Origin: Sphingobium sp. YR768
Lineage (GTDB): Bacteria > Pseudomonadota > Alphaproteobacteria > Sphingomonadales > Sphingomonadaceae
NCBI RefSeq assembly: GCF_900111125.1
Contig: NZ_FOGE01000004.1
Coordinates: forward strand, 248,001 to 312,000
Direction: 5' to 3'
DNA length: 64,000 bases
Shown: positions 23,943-31,962 of the stretch, in pieces
Position numbering within the stretch: position 1 is the first letter of the stretch
Layout of the letters: the number at the start of each line of letters is the position of its first letter
Position numbers and translations under genes: made by a program
Notes under the pieces: model-generated
The model's input: the letters and a program-made list of their open reading frames with translations, nothing else
Databases searched by the model: none
Told to the model about the DNA's origin: nothing

Positions 23943-24932
23943 TCACCAGAAGAAATCATGGATCACATCGACCACATAGCCGTCGCGAATATCGACCAGC
24001 ATCGCATCGTCATAATAGCGGACCCAGCGCAGCGATCCATAAGCGGGCGGCAGGCGATAGGCATAGGGGTCGTCCAGCCAGTAGCTGTTGGAATAGAGCA
24101 GGCTGTTCAGCATGATCCCGACGGAAAAGCGCCGATAGCCATAATCCCATCCGCGCGGGGCATAATAATTGCCCATGCGGAACCGGTCGCCATAGCGATT
24201 GCGATACCCCTGCCAGTCATAGCGCCGGTCCTGCCGCCAGCCATTATTCCAGCGCTGCTGGTTGCTCCAGCGGGTGCGGTCGTCGAAGCGACGGCCATTA
24301 TTCCAGCTACCATTGTTCCAGTTGCCACCGCGATTGTCGCTCCAGCGCCGGTCGTCATTCCGTCCGGCATTGCGCCAGTCGGACCGGTCATTGCCGCGAT
24401 CATTGTTCCAGCCTGGCCGACCGTCACCGCGCCGGTCGTCACGCCCATTGCGCCAGTCCTGCCTGATGTCGCGACGGTCGTCCCGCTGCGCATTGCGCCA
24501 ATTCTGCTGCTGCTGCTGCTGCTGTTGTTCCCGGCGCATGCGCACGTCATTTTCGACCGCGCGATTGGCCGGCAGATTGGGTTCGCCGCGCCAGCGCGCA
24601 TCGGGCCGCGGCGGCGCCATCTGGCCCCCGTTCATCTGCCCGCCATTCATCTGACCACCCGCACCGGCGCGCTGCTGCCAGCGCTGCCCGCCTGCGTCGC
24701 CACGCGAGGGCGCCTGCTGATCGCCACGCGGCTGAACCTGCGGATTGCCACGCTGCTGCTGCGGCCCCCGGTCGCCCCGCATCCGCTCGCCGCCGCCATC
24801 CTGCCGCTGCGCGCGCTCGCCGCCATTGCCGCGCTCGCCGCGCTGACCCGGATCGCTCTGCGCATAGGCGGGGGCGATGCCGCCAAACACCGTCGCGGTC
24901 ATCAGCCCCGCCAGCATCATCTTCCTGAACAT
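23943..24932 (-). CDS. Large low-complexity RcnB-like protein with poly-Gln tract
   Basis: 329 residues from the ATG at 24932 (MFRKMMLAGLMTATVFGG.. signal peptide cut near AYA-QS). A long disordered Gly/Gln/Arg/Asn region (about 25-240) includes three NGGQM repeats, a run of nine glutamines, and many RNDDRRW/NNGSWNNGR units. The C-terminal RcnB domain reads DPYAYRLPPAYGSLRWVRYY then DAMLVDIRDGYVVDVIHDFFW. It is probably periplasmic. The Gln run is coded by tandem CTG/CAG-type triplets (24510-24530), a possible slippage site. Confidence 0.78.
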   Translation of the reverse strand: MFRKMMLAGLMTATVFGGIAPAYAQSDPGQRGERGNGGERAQRQDGGGERMRGDRGPQQQRGNPQVQPRGDQQAPSRGDAGGQRWQQRAGAGGQMNGGQMNGGQMAPPRPDARWRGEPNLPANRAVENDVRMRREQQQQQQQQNWRNAQRDDRRDIRQDWRNGRDDRRGDGRPGWNNDRGNDRSDWRNAGRNDDRRWSDNRGGNWNNGSWNNGRRFDDRTRWSNQQRWNNGWRQDRRYDWQGYRNRYGDRFRMGNYYAPRGWDYGYRRFSVGIMLNSLLYSNSYWLDDPYAYRLPPAYGSLRWVRYYDDAMLVDIRDGYVVDVIHDFFW

Positions 24933-25175
24933 CGTCCTGTCTTTCCTCGGCGGGGGCACATCGCCCCCTGATGATGCCTGTCTAGACCGGGCGCGATGTC
25001 GAGAGGCTGAACTATCCTGTCAGCCATTTGAAAGAATCGCGCGGGCCATGGACATCGCGCCCTGAACCCTCCACTGTCTGCCGTTTCGTGTCGCATCACC
25101 CCGTAAATGGAGCCTGCAAGCGAAAAGCTGATCCAGATCAGTGCAGTGTCGCTGATCTGCCTCTAGGACGATGAT

Positions 25176-25715
25176 GTGACTATAGCCCCTGATGTTGGCG
25201 GAATCCGCCACGCCCTGCGTGAAGCGACGATGGATGACCATCGCCGGGTCGACGCCATCTATGCGGGCCATAGGCTCGATTCGGTTAGCGCTTATCGCGC
25301 CTTCCTGATCGCCCATGCCCGCGCGCTGCCCGCGCTGGAGGATGCTGCGCGGCCCGAATCGCGGCGTCTTCCTTTGCTGGCGCGGGATATGGCGGCGCTG
25401 GATGTCGTCCTGCCCGCACCGCTGCCGCTGGAAGCACCCGATTCGGATGGCTTCCGCTGGGGCCTGCGCTATGCGCTGGAAGGATCGCGGCTGGGTGGCG
25501 CCATGCTGTCGCGACAGGTCGGCGAAGGGCTGCCTCGCGCCTACCTGTCCGCCGTCCATGGCAAGGGCGAATGGATTGCCTTCCAGCGCGCGCTCGACAG
25601 CGCCGCAGCGGAAGGCGGCGAAGGCTGGCTGGATGACGCCGTGCAGGGCGCTCTGGCCGCCTTCGCCCTGTTCGCGCAGGCGGGGGAAGCCGAAAAGATC
25701 GCCGTCCATGGTTGA
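25176..25715 (+). CDS. bphO: Biliverdin-producing heme oxygenase (BphO)
   Basis: 179 residues, GTG start at 25176. It opens heme to biliverdin, the chromophore for the phytochrome encoded directly downstream. The proximal heme His lies in REATMDDHRRVDAIY, and the distal helix is LRYALEGSRLGGAML with the Gly-rich kink of heme oxygenases. It overlaps the phytochrome start by 8 bp, so the pair is one translational unit. Direct GCTGATC repeats at 25127 and 25151 lie in the promoter region and could be an operator. Confidence 0.86.
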   Translation: MTIAPDVGGIRHALREATMDDHRRVDAIYAGHRLDSVSAYRAFLIAHARALPALEDAARPESRRLPLLARDMAALDVVLPAPLPLEAPDSDGFRWGLRYALEGSRLGGAMLSRQVGEGLPRAYLSAVHGKGEWIAFQRALDSAAAEGGEGWLDDAVQGALAAFALFAQAGEAEKIAVHG

Positions 25716-28266
25716 TCGGAACGGCACCGCGCCCGGCTTCGCTGTCGACCTCAGCAATTGCGACCGGGAACCGATCCATGTGCTGGGCACGGTCCAGCCC
25801 TTCGGTTTCCTGATTGCCCTGACCGCCGACTGGCTGGTGTCGCGCGTCTCGGCCAACAGCGCGCAGTTCATCGGCCTGTCGCCGCAGGAGATGCTGGGCA
25901 AGCCGGTCAGCGGCGTGCTGAGCGCGGAGGCGATCCATTCGCTGCGCAATCGCATCACCCTGCTGCGCGGCCCCGATTCGGTCGAGCGCCTCTTCTCCAT
26001 CCCGCTGATCGATGGCGGCCAGCCCTTCGACGTCGCCGTCCATTTCTCCGGCCAGCTTGTGGTGATCGAGGCGGAACCTGCCGCCCATGACGAGATGGAG
26101 GCGAGCAGCACCGTTCGTTCCATGGTCGCGCGGCTGGCGCAGGCCGACAGCATGACCGCCTTCCTGCGCGATGGCGCGCGGCAGGTGCGGGCGCTGACCG
26201 GTTTCGACCGGGTGATGGTCTATCGCTTTGCCGATGGCGGCGATGGCGAAGTCGTGGCCGAAGCCCTGAAGCCCGGCATCGACAGCTTTTTCGGCCTCCA
26301 TTATCCCGCGTCGGATATCCCGGCGCAGGCGCGCGCTCTCTATCTGCGCAACATCTTCCGCGTGATCGCGGATATCGGCGCGGATGCGGTGCCGGTCGTG
26401 CCGCAGCTCGATCCCACCGGCGCGGCGCTCGACATGTCGCTGTGCATCACGCGCGCCGTGTCGCCGATCCATATCGAATATCTGCGCAACATGGGCGTGG
26501 GCGCCTCGCTCTCCATCTCGATCATTGTCGAAGGCAAGCTGTGGGGCCTGTTCGCCTGCCACCATTATGCGCCGCGCCTGCCGACCTTCGCCCAGCGCAG
26601 CGCGGCGGAACTGTTCGGCCAGATCTTCTCGATGATGCTGGAAAGCCGCGAGCGCGGCGATACCGCCACCTATGAGGGCAAGGCGCGGCAAGTGGCCGAC
26701 CGACTGCTCGCCGCCGTGGCGCAGGATCATGATCTGCTGTCCAACGCCCGCTGGCTGGGCGACATCATCTTCGACACCATCCCGGCCGATGGCGTGGGCG
26801 TCTATATCGATGGGCAGATGACCTTTTCCGGCCTGACGCCGGACGAACCGGCCTTCGTCGCGATCGTGGGCATGCTCAATCAGGTCGCCGCCAGTCAGGT
26901 CTATACCACCGATTGCCTGTCCGCCGTGCTGCCTGAAGCGGCTGCCTATGCCGATCGTGCGTCCGGCATCCTCGCCATTCCGCTGTCGCGCCGGCCGCGC
27001 GACTATGTCGTGCTGTTCCGCGCCGAACAGCTTCGCTCGGTGCGCTGGGCCGGCAATCCGGAAAAGGAAATCGACTATGGGCCGAACGGTCCGCGCCTGA
27101 CCCCACGCAAGAGTTTCGAGGCCTGGTCGCAACTGGTGCAGGGCACCGCCTTGCCCTTCACCCCCGCCGAACTGCGCGTGGCCGAAGCGCTGCGCACCGC
27201 CCTGCTGGAAGTGATCCTGCGCCTGTCCGATTCCGCCGATGCGGAGCGGCAGCGGGCGCATGAGAAGCAGGAATTGCTGATCGCGGAACTGAACCACCGC
27301 GTCCGCAACATCCTCTCGCTCATCCGCGGGCTCCTGTCGCAGACCCGCGACAGCGCGCGCTCCGTGGACGAATTTATCGGCACGCTGGAAAGCCGCGTCC
27401 ATGCGCTGGCCCGCGCTCATGACCAGATTACGGCCGATCGCTGGGCGCCCGCGCGTCTCTACGACCTGATCGAGGTGGAGGCCGGCGCTTATCTCGGCGA
27501 ACGGCGGGACCGGGTCCGGCTGACCGGCCCCAATGTATTGCTGACGCCCGGCTGCTTCACCGTGCTGGCGCTGGTGCTGCATGAAATGCTGACCAACGCC
27601 GCGAAATATGGCGCCCTGTCGGATAATGGCACGGTTGCGATCGACTGGCGCGTCGATAGGGATGGCAGCCTGTTGCTCGACTGGGTGGAAAGCGGCGGCC
27701 CCGCCGTCGTCGCGCCCACCCGGCGCGGCTTCGGCTCGACGGTGATCGAACGCTCCATCCCCTATGATCTGGGCGGCCATGCGGAGATCAACTATCGCCT
27801 TGCGGGCATAGAGGCGCAATTCTGCATCCCCTCGCGCCATGTCGTGTCGGTGCTGCCCGACCGGGTGGAAACGGAACGCGCCAAGCCCGCCGCGCCGGTT
27901 ACTGCCGGCCTGCTCAAGGGGCGAAACGTCCTGCTGGTCGAAGATAATATGATCATCGCCATGGATGGCGAGGATGCGCTGCGCGATCTGGGGGCGGAGG
28001 TGATGACGGCCTCCAGCGTCGGCCGCGCCCGCGAAGCAATCGCGATCCAGTCGGTGGACATGGCCGTGCTGGACTTCAATCTGGGCCATGAAACCAGCCT
28101 GCCGGTCGCGGACCTGCTGGCGGAAAAGGGCATCCCCTTCCTCTTCGCCACCGGCTATGGCGACGGCCTCGACCTGCCCAGCCGGTTCGAAAATGTGGTG
28201 CTGCTCAAGAAACCCTATTCGGGCGCAACCCTGGCACAGGCCCTGGCCCCGATCATCGAAGCCTGA
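25708..28266 (+). CDS. Bacteriophytochrome HWE-type sensor kinase with C-terminal receiver
   Basis: 852 residues from the ATG at 25708. Order: PAS with the biliverdin-binding Cys18 (NCDREPIHVLGTVQPFG), GAF with the PASDIPAQAR pocket (about 205), PHY with its PRKSF tongue (about 466), HWE/HisKA_2 kinase with ELNHRVRNIL (about 527) and HEMLTNAAKYG (about 625), the W-x-E in LDWVESGGP, and a receiver domain from about 735 (LLVEDN; acceptor Asp in AVLDFNLG about 788). It is a red/far-red photosensor made with its own chromophore enzyme. Unlike the common BphP, output uses an HWE kinase and a fused REC, so phosphate may pass in cis or be sunk there. Confidence 0.93.
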   Translation: MVDRNGTAPGFAVDLSNCDREPIHVLGTVQPFGFLIALTADWLVSRVSANSAQFIGLSPQEMLGKPVSGVLSAEAIHSLRNRITLLRGPDSVERLFSIPLIDGGQPFDVAVHFSGQLVVIEAEPAAHDEMEASSTVRSMVARLAQADSMTAFLRDGARQVRALTGFDRVMVYRFADGGDGEVVAEALKPGIDSFFGLHYPASDIPAQARALYLRNIFRVIADIGADAVPVVPQLDPTGAALDMSLCITRAVSPIHIEYLRNMGVGASLSISIIVEGKLWGLFACHHYAPRLPTFAQRSAAELFGQIFSMMLESRERGDTATYEGKARQVADRLLAAVAQDHDLLSNARWLGDIIFDTIPADGVGVYIDGQMTFSGLTPDEPAFVAIVGMLNQVAASQVYTTDCLSAVLPEAAAYADRASGILAIPLSRRPRDYVVLFRAEQLRSVRWAGNPEKEIDYGPNGPRLTPRKSFEAWSQLVQGTALPFTPAELRVAEALRTALLEVILRLSDSADAERQRAHEKQELLIAELNHRVRNILSLIRGLLSQTRDSARSVDEFIGTLESRVHALARAHDQITADRWAPARLYDLIEVEAGAYLGERRDRVRLTGPNVLLTPGCFTVLALVLHEMLTNAAKYGALSDNGTVAIDWRVDRDGSLLLDWVESGGPAVVAPTRRGFGSTVIERSIPYDLGGHAEINYRLAGIEAQFCIPSRHVVSVLPDRVETERAKPAAPVTAGLLKGRNVLLVEDNMIIAMDGEDALRDLGAEVMTASSVGRAREAIAIQSVDMAVLDFNLGHETSLPVADLLAEKGIPFLFATGYGDGLDLPSRFENVVLLKKPYSGATLAQALAPIIEA

Positions 28267-28650
28267 TTGATCCGGCCGTATGACGGCACCCGGAACGGGA
28301 TGACCTAACACTGAATCGTCATTGCGAGCGCAGCGAAGCAATCCATGTGCGCGCCAGTTGATTGCTTCGCTTCGCTCGCAATGACAGGTGAGGGCGCGCC
28401 GGTTGCCGTTCGCGACAGCGAAACGGACAGTTTCCAGCCTGTCCGTTGCATCCCCTCAGCCGCGCGCCGATCTGTCGATCATGTTCCGCGCCCGATCTTC
28501 TGTCCTATCGCGCTCCCCCATGGCACCTTTACGGGCCATGGAAGGCCGCCTGCCGGACTTTCCGATAGGATCGCGGTGAAGCAACAAAATGTCAGAATTT
28601 GCGGGAAAGATGCGAAGCTAAGCCCGCACTCTCCTACAACCGAGTAAGCC
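28267..28650. other. 384-bp intergenic region with dispersed repeat
   Basis: No gene is seen. It contains the repeat at 28318-28385, a CCATGG..CCATGG inverted repeat near 28527-28551, and a motif ATGCGAAGCTAAGC (28610-28623) also found with one change at 6326-6339. The last 40 bp are the likely promoter/leader of the dioxygenase gene. Confidence 0.5.
28318..28385. repeat. Dispersed inverted repeat GTCATTGCGAGCGCAGCGAA.../...TTCGCTCGCAATGAC
   Basis: Near-perfect 25-bp arms (28318-28342 and 28361-28385) around an 18-bp centre. This palindrome type is common in intergenic regions of sphingomonads and other proteobacteria. It lies downstream of the phytochrome gene and may act as a transcript end. 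Confidence 0.85.
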
Positions 28651-29460
28651 ATGACCCTGCCCAGCCTCTTCATTCCCCATGGTGGCGGACCCTGTTTCTT
28701 CATGGACCCGTCCGATCCTGACCGTCCGCACAGCGATCCGATGTGGCATCCGATGCAGGACTATCTGGCCGGCCTGATCGCCGACCTGCCCGAATGGCCC
28801 AAGGCGATCCTGCTCGTCTCGGGCCATTGGGAGGAAGCAGCCTTCACCGTCCATGTCGGCGAGCAGCCCGCGCTGCTGTTCGATTATTATGGCTTCCCCC
28901 CGCACACCTACACACTGCGCTGGGATGCGCCCGGCGCCCCGGACCTTGCCCGTCGCGCCGCCGCCCTGTTGCAGCAGGCCGGCTTCGCCACGGGGGAGGA
29001 GGCTGCGCGCGGCTGGGACCATGGCGTCTTCATCCCGATGAAGGTGGCGCTGCCCGATGCCGACATTCCGGTGGCGCAATTGTCGCTGCGCCATGATCTC
29101 GATCCCGCCGCCCATATCGCCGCCGGGCGCGCCCTTGCGCCGCTGCGCGATGAAGGCGTGCTGATCGTGGGATCGGGGATGAGCTTCCACAATCTGCGCG
29201 TTCGTGGCGCACAGGCGATCGCACCGTCGACCGCCTTCGACTACGCCCTGACGGCCGCCGTCACCGATCCCGATCCACAGAGCCGCGCCGCGCGCGTCGC
29301 CGACTGGGATCATCTGCCTCATGCCCATTTCGCGCACCCACGCGAGGAGCATCTGCTGCCGCTGATGGTGGCGCTGGGCGCGGGGGGCGACGACGCCGCG
29401 ACCTGCACCCATCGCAGCAGTGTGCTGGGCTGGACCGTTTCGGGCTACCGCTTCGGCTGA
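28651..29460 (+). CDS. DODA-type class III extradiol ring-cleavage dioxygenase
   Basis: 269 residues. The metal and active-site histidines are visible in LFIPHGGGPCF, LLVSGHWEE, WDHGVFIPM and a late THRSS stretch, as in YgiD/LigB-like 4,5-DOPA dioxygenases. YGFPPHTYTLRWDAPG is typical of the DODA group. E. coli YgiD opens DOPA; here the substrate could be another catechol. It ends 16 bp inside the convergent 2Fe-2S gene. No neighbouring ring-cleavage pathway genes are present. Confidence 0.88.
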   Translation: MTLPSLFIPHGGGPCFFMDPSDPDRPHSDPMWHPMQDYLAGLIADLPEWPKAILLVSGHWEEAAFTVHVGEQPALLFDYYGFPPHTYTLRWDAPGAPDLARRAAALLQQAGFATGEEAARGWDHGVFIPMKVALPDADIPVAQLSLRHDLDPAAHIAAGRALAPLRDEGVLIVGSGMSFHNLRVRGAQAIAPSTAFDYALTAAVTDPDPQSRAARVADWDHLPHAHFAHPREEHLLPLMVALGAGGDDAATCTHRSSVLGWTVSGYRFG

Positions 29461-29999
29461 GCCGTCGGTCGGCCCAGTGCAGGCACCGTCCGCGCCGCAT
29501 CCTCCGGGCTGATGCCCGATGGCGGCGCGGCGGCGACCTGCTCCTCACCGCGCATGATCCGGCCGGCCCGCTTGATCGCGCCGCGTAGCCGGGGATAGAT
29601 GCCGCAACGGCAGATATTGGTGATGGCGGCGTCGATCTGCTCGTCGGACGGATCGTTGGTCCGGCGCAGCAGCACCGACGCAGCCATGATCATGCCGGGA
29701 ATGCAGTAACCGCATTGCGACACATTGTCCGCCGCGAACGCCTGTTGCAGCGGATGGCCGCGATCGGGCGACAGCGCCTCGATCGTGGTGACGAACCGCC
29801 CCTCGGTCTTGCCGATCGTCACCTGGCAGGATCGCACCGCCTCGCCATCGATATCCACGGTGCAGGCGCCGCAACCGCCGGTGCCGCAACCATATTTGGT
29901 CCCGGTCAGGTTGGATGCGTCGCGCAGCGCCCACAGCAGCGGCGTTTCCGGGTCCATGCGATATTGCACCGGCCGGTCGTTGACGGTGAAGCGGGTCAA
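29445..29999 (-). CDS. 2Fe-2S subunit of a xanthine dehydrogenase-family oxidoreductase (IorA/CoxS-like)
   Basis: 184 residues, a little longer than the usual 150-160. The plant-type cluster is in GTKYGCGTGGCGACTVD with C at the SCQVTIG turn, and the second four-helix cluster is in SQCGYCIPGMIM plus NICRCGIYPRLRGAI. These small subunits pass electrons from a molybdopterin large subunit, yet no such gene lies nearby, so the partner must be elsewhere or lost. Its ATG overlaps the DUF2721 stop by 4 bp. An unusual tail of about 30 residues (QVAAAPPSGISPEDAARTVP) follows the domain. Confidence 0.9.
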   Translation of the reverse strand: MTRFTVNDRPVQYRMDPETPLLWALRDASNLTGTKYGCGTGGCGACTVDIDGEAVRSCQVTIGKTEGRFVTTIEALSPDRGHPLQQAFAADNVSQCGYCIPGMIMAASVLLRRTNDPSDEQIDAAITNICRCGIYPRLRGAIKRAGRIMRGEEQVAAAPPSGISPEDAARTVPALGRPTAQPKR

Positions 30000-30475
30000 G
30001 CCGCCTCTTCCTCCTCGACCTGATGATAGAGCACTTCATTGCGGATATGGATGATCCGCGAGGCCAGCCGGATTTCCTGAATGAAGGTGGCGAAGGCCGC
30101 AGCCTGCAACACCATCGCCAGGCTGAACAGGATGGCGACCGGCGTCCCCAGATGGGCGTTGAACAGGTTTCCGGCAAACAGCAGGATGACGACCAGACAG
30201 ACGGCGCAGGCTGACGCGACCGAAAAGAAGATGGCGCTGTTCACCACGCTCATCCGCCGGTCGAGCACGCGGATTTCGCCGACCATCCGGTCATGCTCCT
30301 TGCCCCGTGTGGACAGCACCCATTTTTCCACATCGCGCGCCCGGTCGATAATCCGCGACAGACGGCTGACGCAGACATTCAGGAAGGCGCCGATGCCCGC
30401 CAGCAGGAAGACGGGGGCCAGCGCCAGCTGGATCGTCTGGGCGACCTGGCTGACTTGGGGCAGGGGGATCATCAA
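29996..30475 (-). CDS. DUF2721 family membrane protein
   Basis: 159 residues with three hydrophobic helices: about 15-33 (IQLALAPVFLLAGIGAFLN), 76-101 (VVNSAIFFSVASACAVCLVVILLF) and 108-128 (GTPVAILFSLAMVLQAAAFA). Between the first two is a charged cytoplasmic loop with RLSRIIDRARDVEKW, the motif that marks DUF2721. The function of this family is unknown. The start may be 30475 or the next Met at 30472. It is translationally coupled to the 2Fe-2S gene downstream. Confidence 0.82.
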   Translation of the reverse strand: MMIPLPQVSQVAQTIQLALAPVFLLAGIGAFLNVCVSRLSRIIDRARDVEKWVLSTRGKEHDRMVGEIRVLDRRMSVVNSAIFFSVASACAVCLVVILLFAGNLFNAHLGTPVAILFSLAMVLQAAAFATFIQEIRLASRIIHIRNEVLYHQVEEEEAA

Positions 30476-30613
30476 ACGGCACCTCTCATCCCGCGAATCT
30501 ATCCTTCATCGCGGGACGAGGGGCAAGGGGCGGTGTCGAGTATAAATGCGTCGCAAAACGACACTTTTCATCTGCTTGGGCGCTCCCGCAGGGCAGGAGC
30601 GCCCATGGCAAGA

Positions 30614-31825
30614 TCAGGCCGCGCCCTTGGTCGACGGCGTGTTGACGCCCATGGACTTGAGATATTGCTTGATGTTGCGGGCGGCCTGCCGCAGCCGCTG
30701 CTCATTCTCGACCATGGCGATGCGCACGAAGCCTTCGCCATCCTCGCCATAGCCCACGCCCGGCGCGACCGCGACCTTGGCATGGGTCAGCAATTGCTTG
30801 GAGAATTCCAGCGACCCCATGTCCTTGAGCGCAGGCGGCAATGGCGCCCAGCAGAACATGGAGGCCCGCGCCGCCGGAATGTCCCATCCCGCCCGGCTGA
30901 AGCTTTCGACCAGCACGTCGCGGCGCTTGTGATAGAGCAGCCGGTTCTTCTCGACGATATCCTGCGGTCCGTTCAGCGCCGCGCAGGCAGCCGCCTGAAT
31001 CGGCGTGAAGGCGCCATAGTCCAGATAGGACTTCACTCGCGTCATCGCCGCGATCAGCTTCTTGTTGCCGACAGCAAAGCCCATGCGCCAGCCGGCCATG
31101 GAGTAGGTCTTGCTGAGCGAGGTGAATTCGATCGCCACATCCTTGGCGCCCGGCACCTGAAGGATGGAGGGCGTCGGATTGCCGTCATAATAAAGCTCGG
31201 AATAGGCAAGGTCGGACAGGATCCAGACCTTATTCTCCTTCGCCCAGGCGACGAGGCGCTCATAGAAAGCGAGGTCCACCGTCTCGGCCGTCGGATTGGA
31301 CGGATAATTGACCACCAGAATCGACGGGCGCGGCACGGTGAAGGCCATGGCGCGATCGAGCGAGCGGAAATAATTCTCGTCCGGCGTCGTCGGCACCGAC
31401 CGGATGGTCGCGCCCGCTATGATGAAGCCGAACGTATGGATCGGATAGCTGGGATTGGGCGCCAGCACCACGTCGCCCGGCTCGGTGATCGCCGTGGCCA
31501 GCGACGCAAGGCCCTCCTTCGATCCCATCGTGACGACGACTTCGGTCTCGGGATCGACATCCACGCCGAAGCGGCGACCATAATAGTTGGCCTGCGCCTT
31601 GCGAAGGCCGGGGATGCCGCGCGACTGGCTATAGCCATGGGCGCTGGGCTTCTGCGCGACTTCGATCAGTTTCGCGATCACATGGTCGGGCGGCGGCAGG
31701 TCGGGATTGCCCATGCCCAGGTCGATAATGTCCTCGCCCGCGGCCCGCGCGGCCGCTCGCATCGCATTCACTTCGGCGATGACATAGGGCGGCAGGCGCT
31801 TCATGCGGTAAAATTCTTCGGACAT
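30614..31825 (-). CDS. Class I/II PLP-dependent aminotransferase (AlaC/DapL-like)
   Basis: 403 residues from the ATG at 31825 (MSEEFYRMKRLPPYVIAEVN). The longer upstream frame is not protein-like. Fold type I marks: DLGMGNPDLPPP, HGYSQSRGIPGLR, VNYPSNPTAETV, SDLAYSELYYDG and SLSKTYSMAGWRMGF with the PLP lysine. It resembles the AlaC-type alanine/glutamate transaminases often annotated as LL-diaminopimelate aminotransferase; the substrate is not certain. A GCTTTC-CT-GAAAGC hairpin (31833-31846) covers the probable ribosome-binding site. It is divergent from phaC. Confidence 0.88.
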   Translation of the reverse strand: MSEEFYRMKRLPPYVIAEVNAMRAAARAAGEDIIDLGMGNPDLPPPDHVIAKLIEVAQKPSAHGYSQSRGIPGLRKAQANYYGRRFGVDVDPETEVVVTMGSKEGLASLATAITEPGDVVLAPNPSYPIHTFGFIIAGATIRSVPTTPDENYFRSLDRAMAFTVPRPSILVVNYPSNPTAETVDLAFYERLVAWAKENKVWILSDLAYSELYYDGNPTPSILQVPGAKDVAIEFTSLSKTYSMAGWRMGFAVGNKKLIAAMTRVKSYLDYGAFTPIQAAACAALNGPQDIVEKNRLLYHKRRDVLVESFSRAGWDIPAARASMFCWAPLPPALKDMGSLEFSKQLLTHAKVAVAPGVGYGEDGEGFVRIAMVENEQRLRQAARNIKQYLKSMGVNTPSTKGAA

Positions 31826-31962
31826 TATAGGGGCTTTCCTGAAAGCTCTCTGTAGGGAATAGTGCGTGACGCGCCGCTGGCATGTCACAATCGGGCTATA
31901 ACCGCCTGATAGGTGACATGCTAGCGAAAGCGGCGCAGACCGATAATGCCAGGAGGAGCAAG

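Noticed and set aside
25285-28341. 1018-codon minus-strand frame over the phytochrome gene
   Set aside because: The opposite strand carries an intact multi-domain phytochrome. The antisense product is Arg/Gly/Gln-biased and ends in repeat DNA.
28318-28385. Terminal inverted repeats of an insertion sequence
   Set aside because: There is no transposase frame between the arms (18-bp centre) and no target-site duplication; it is a dispersed palindrome.
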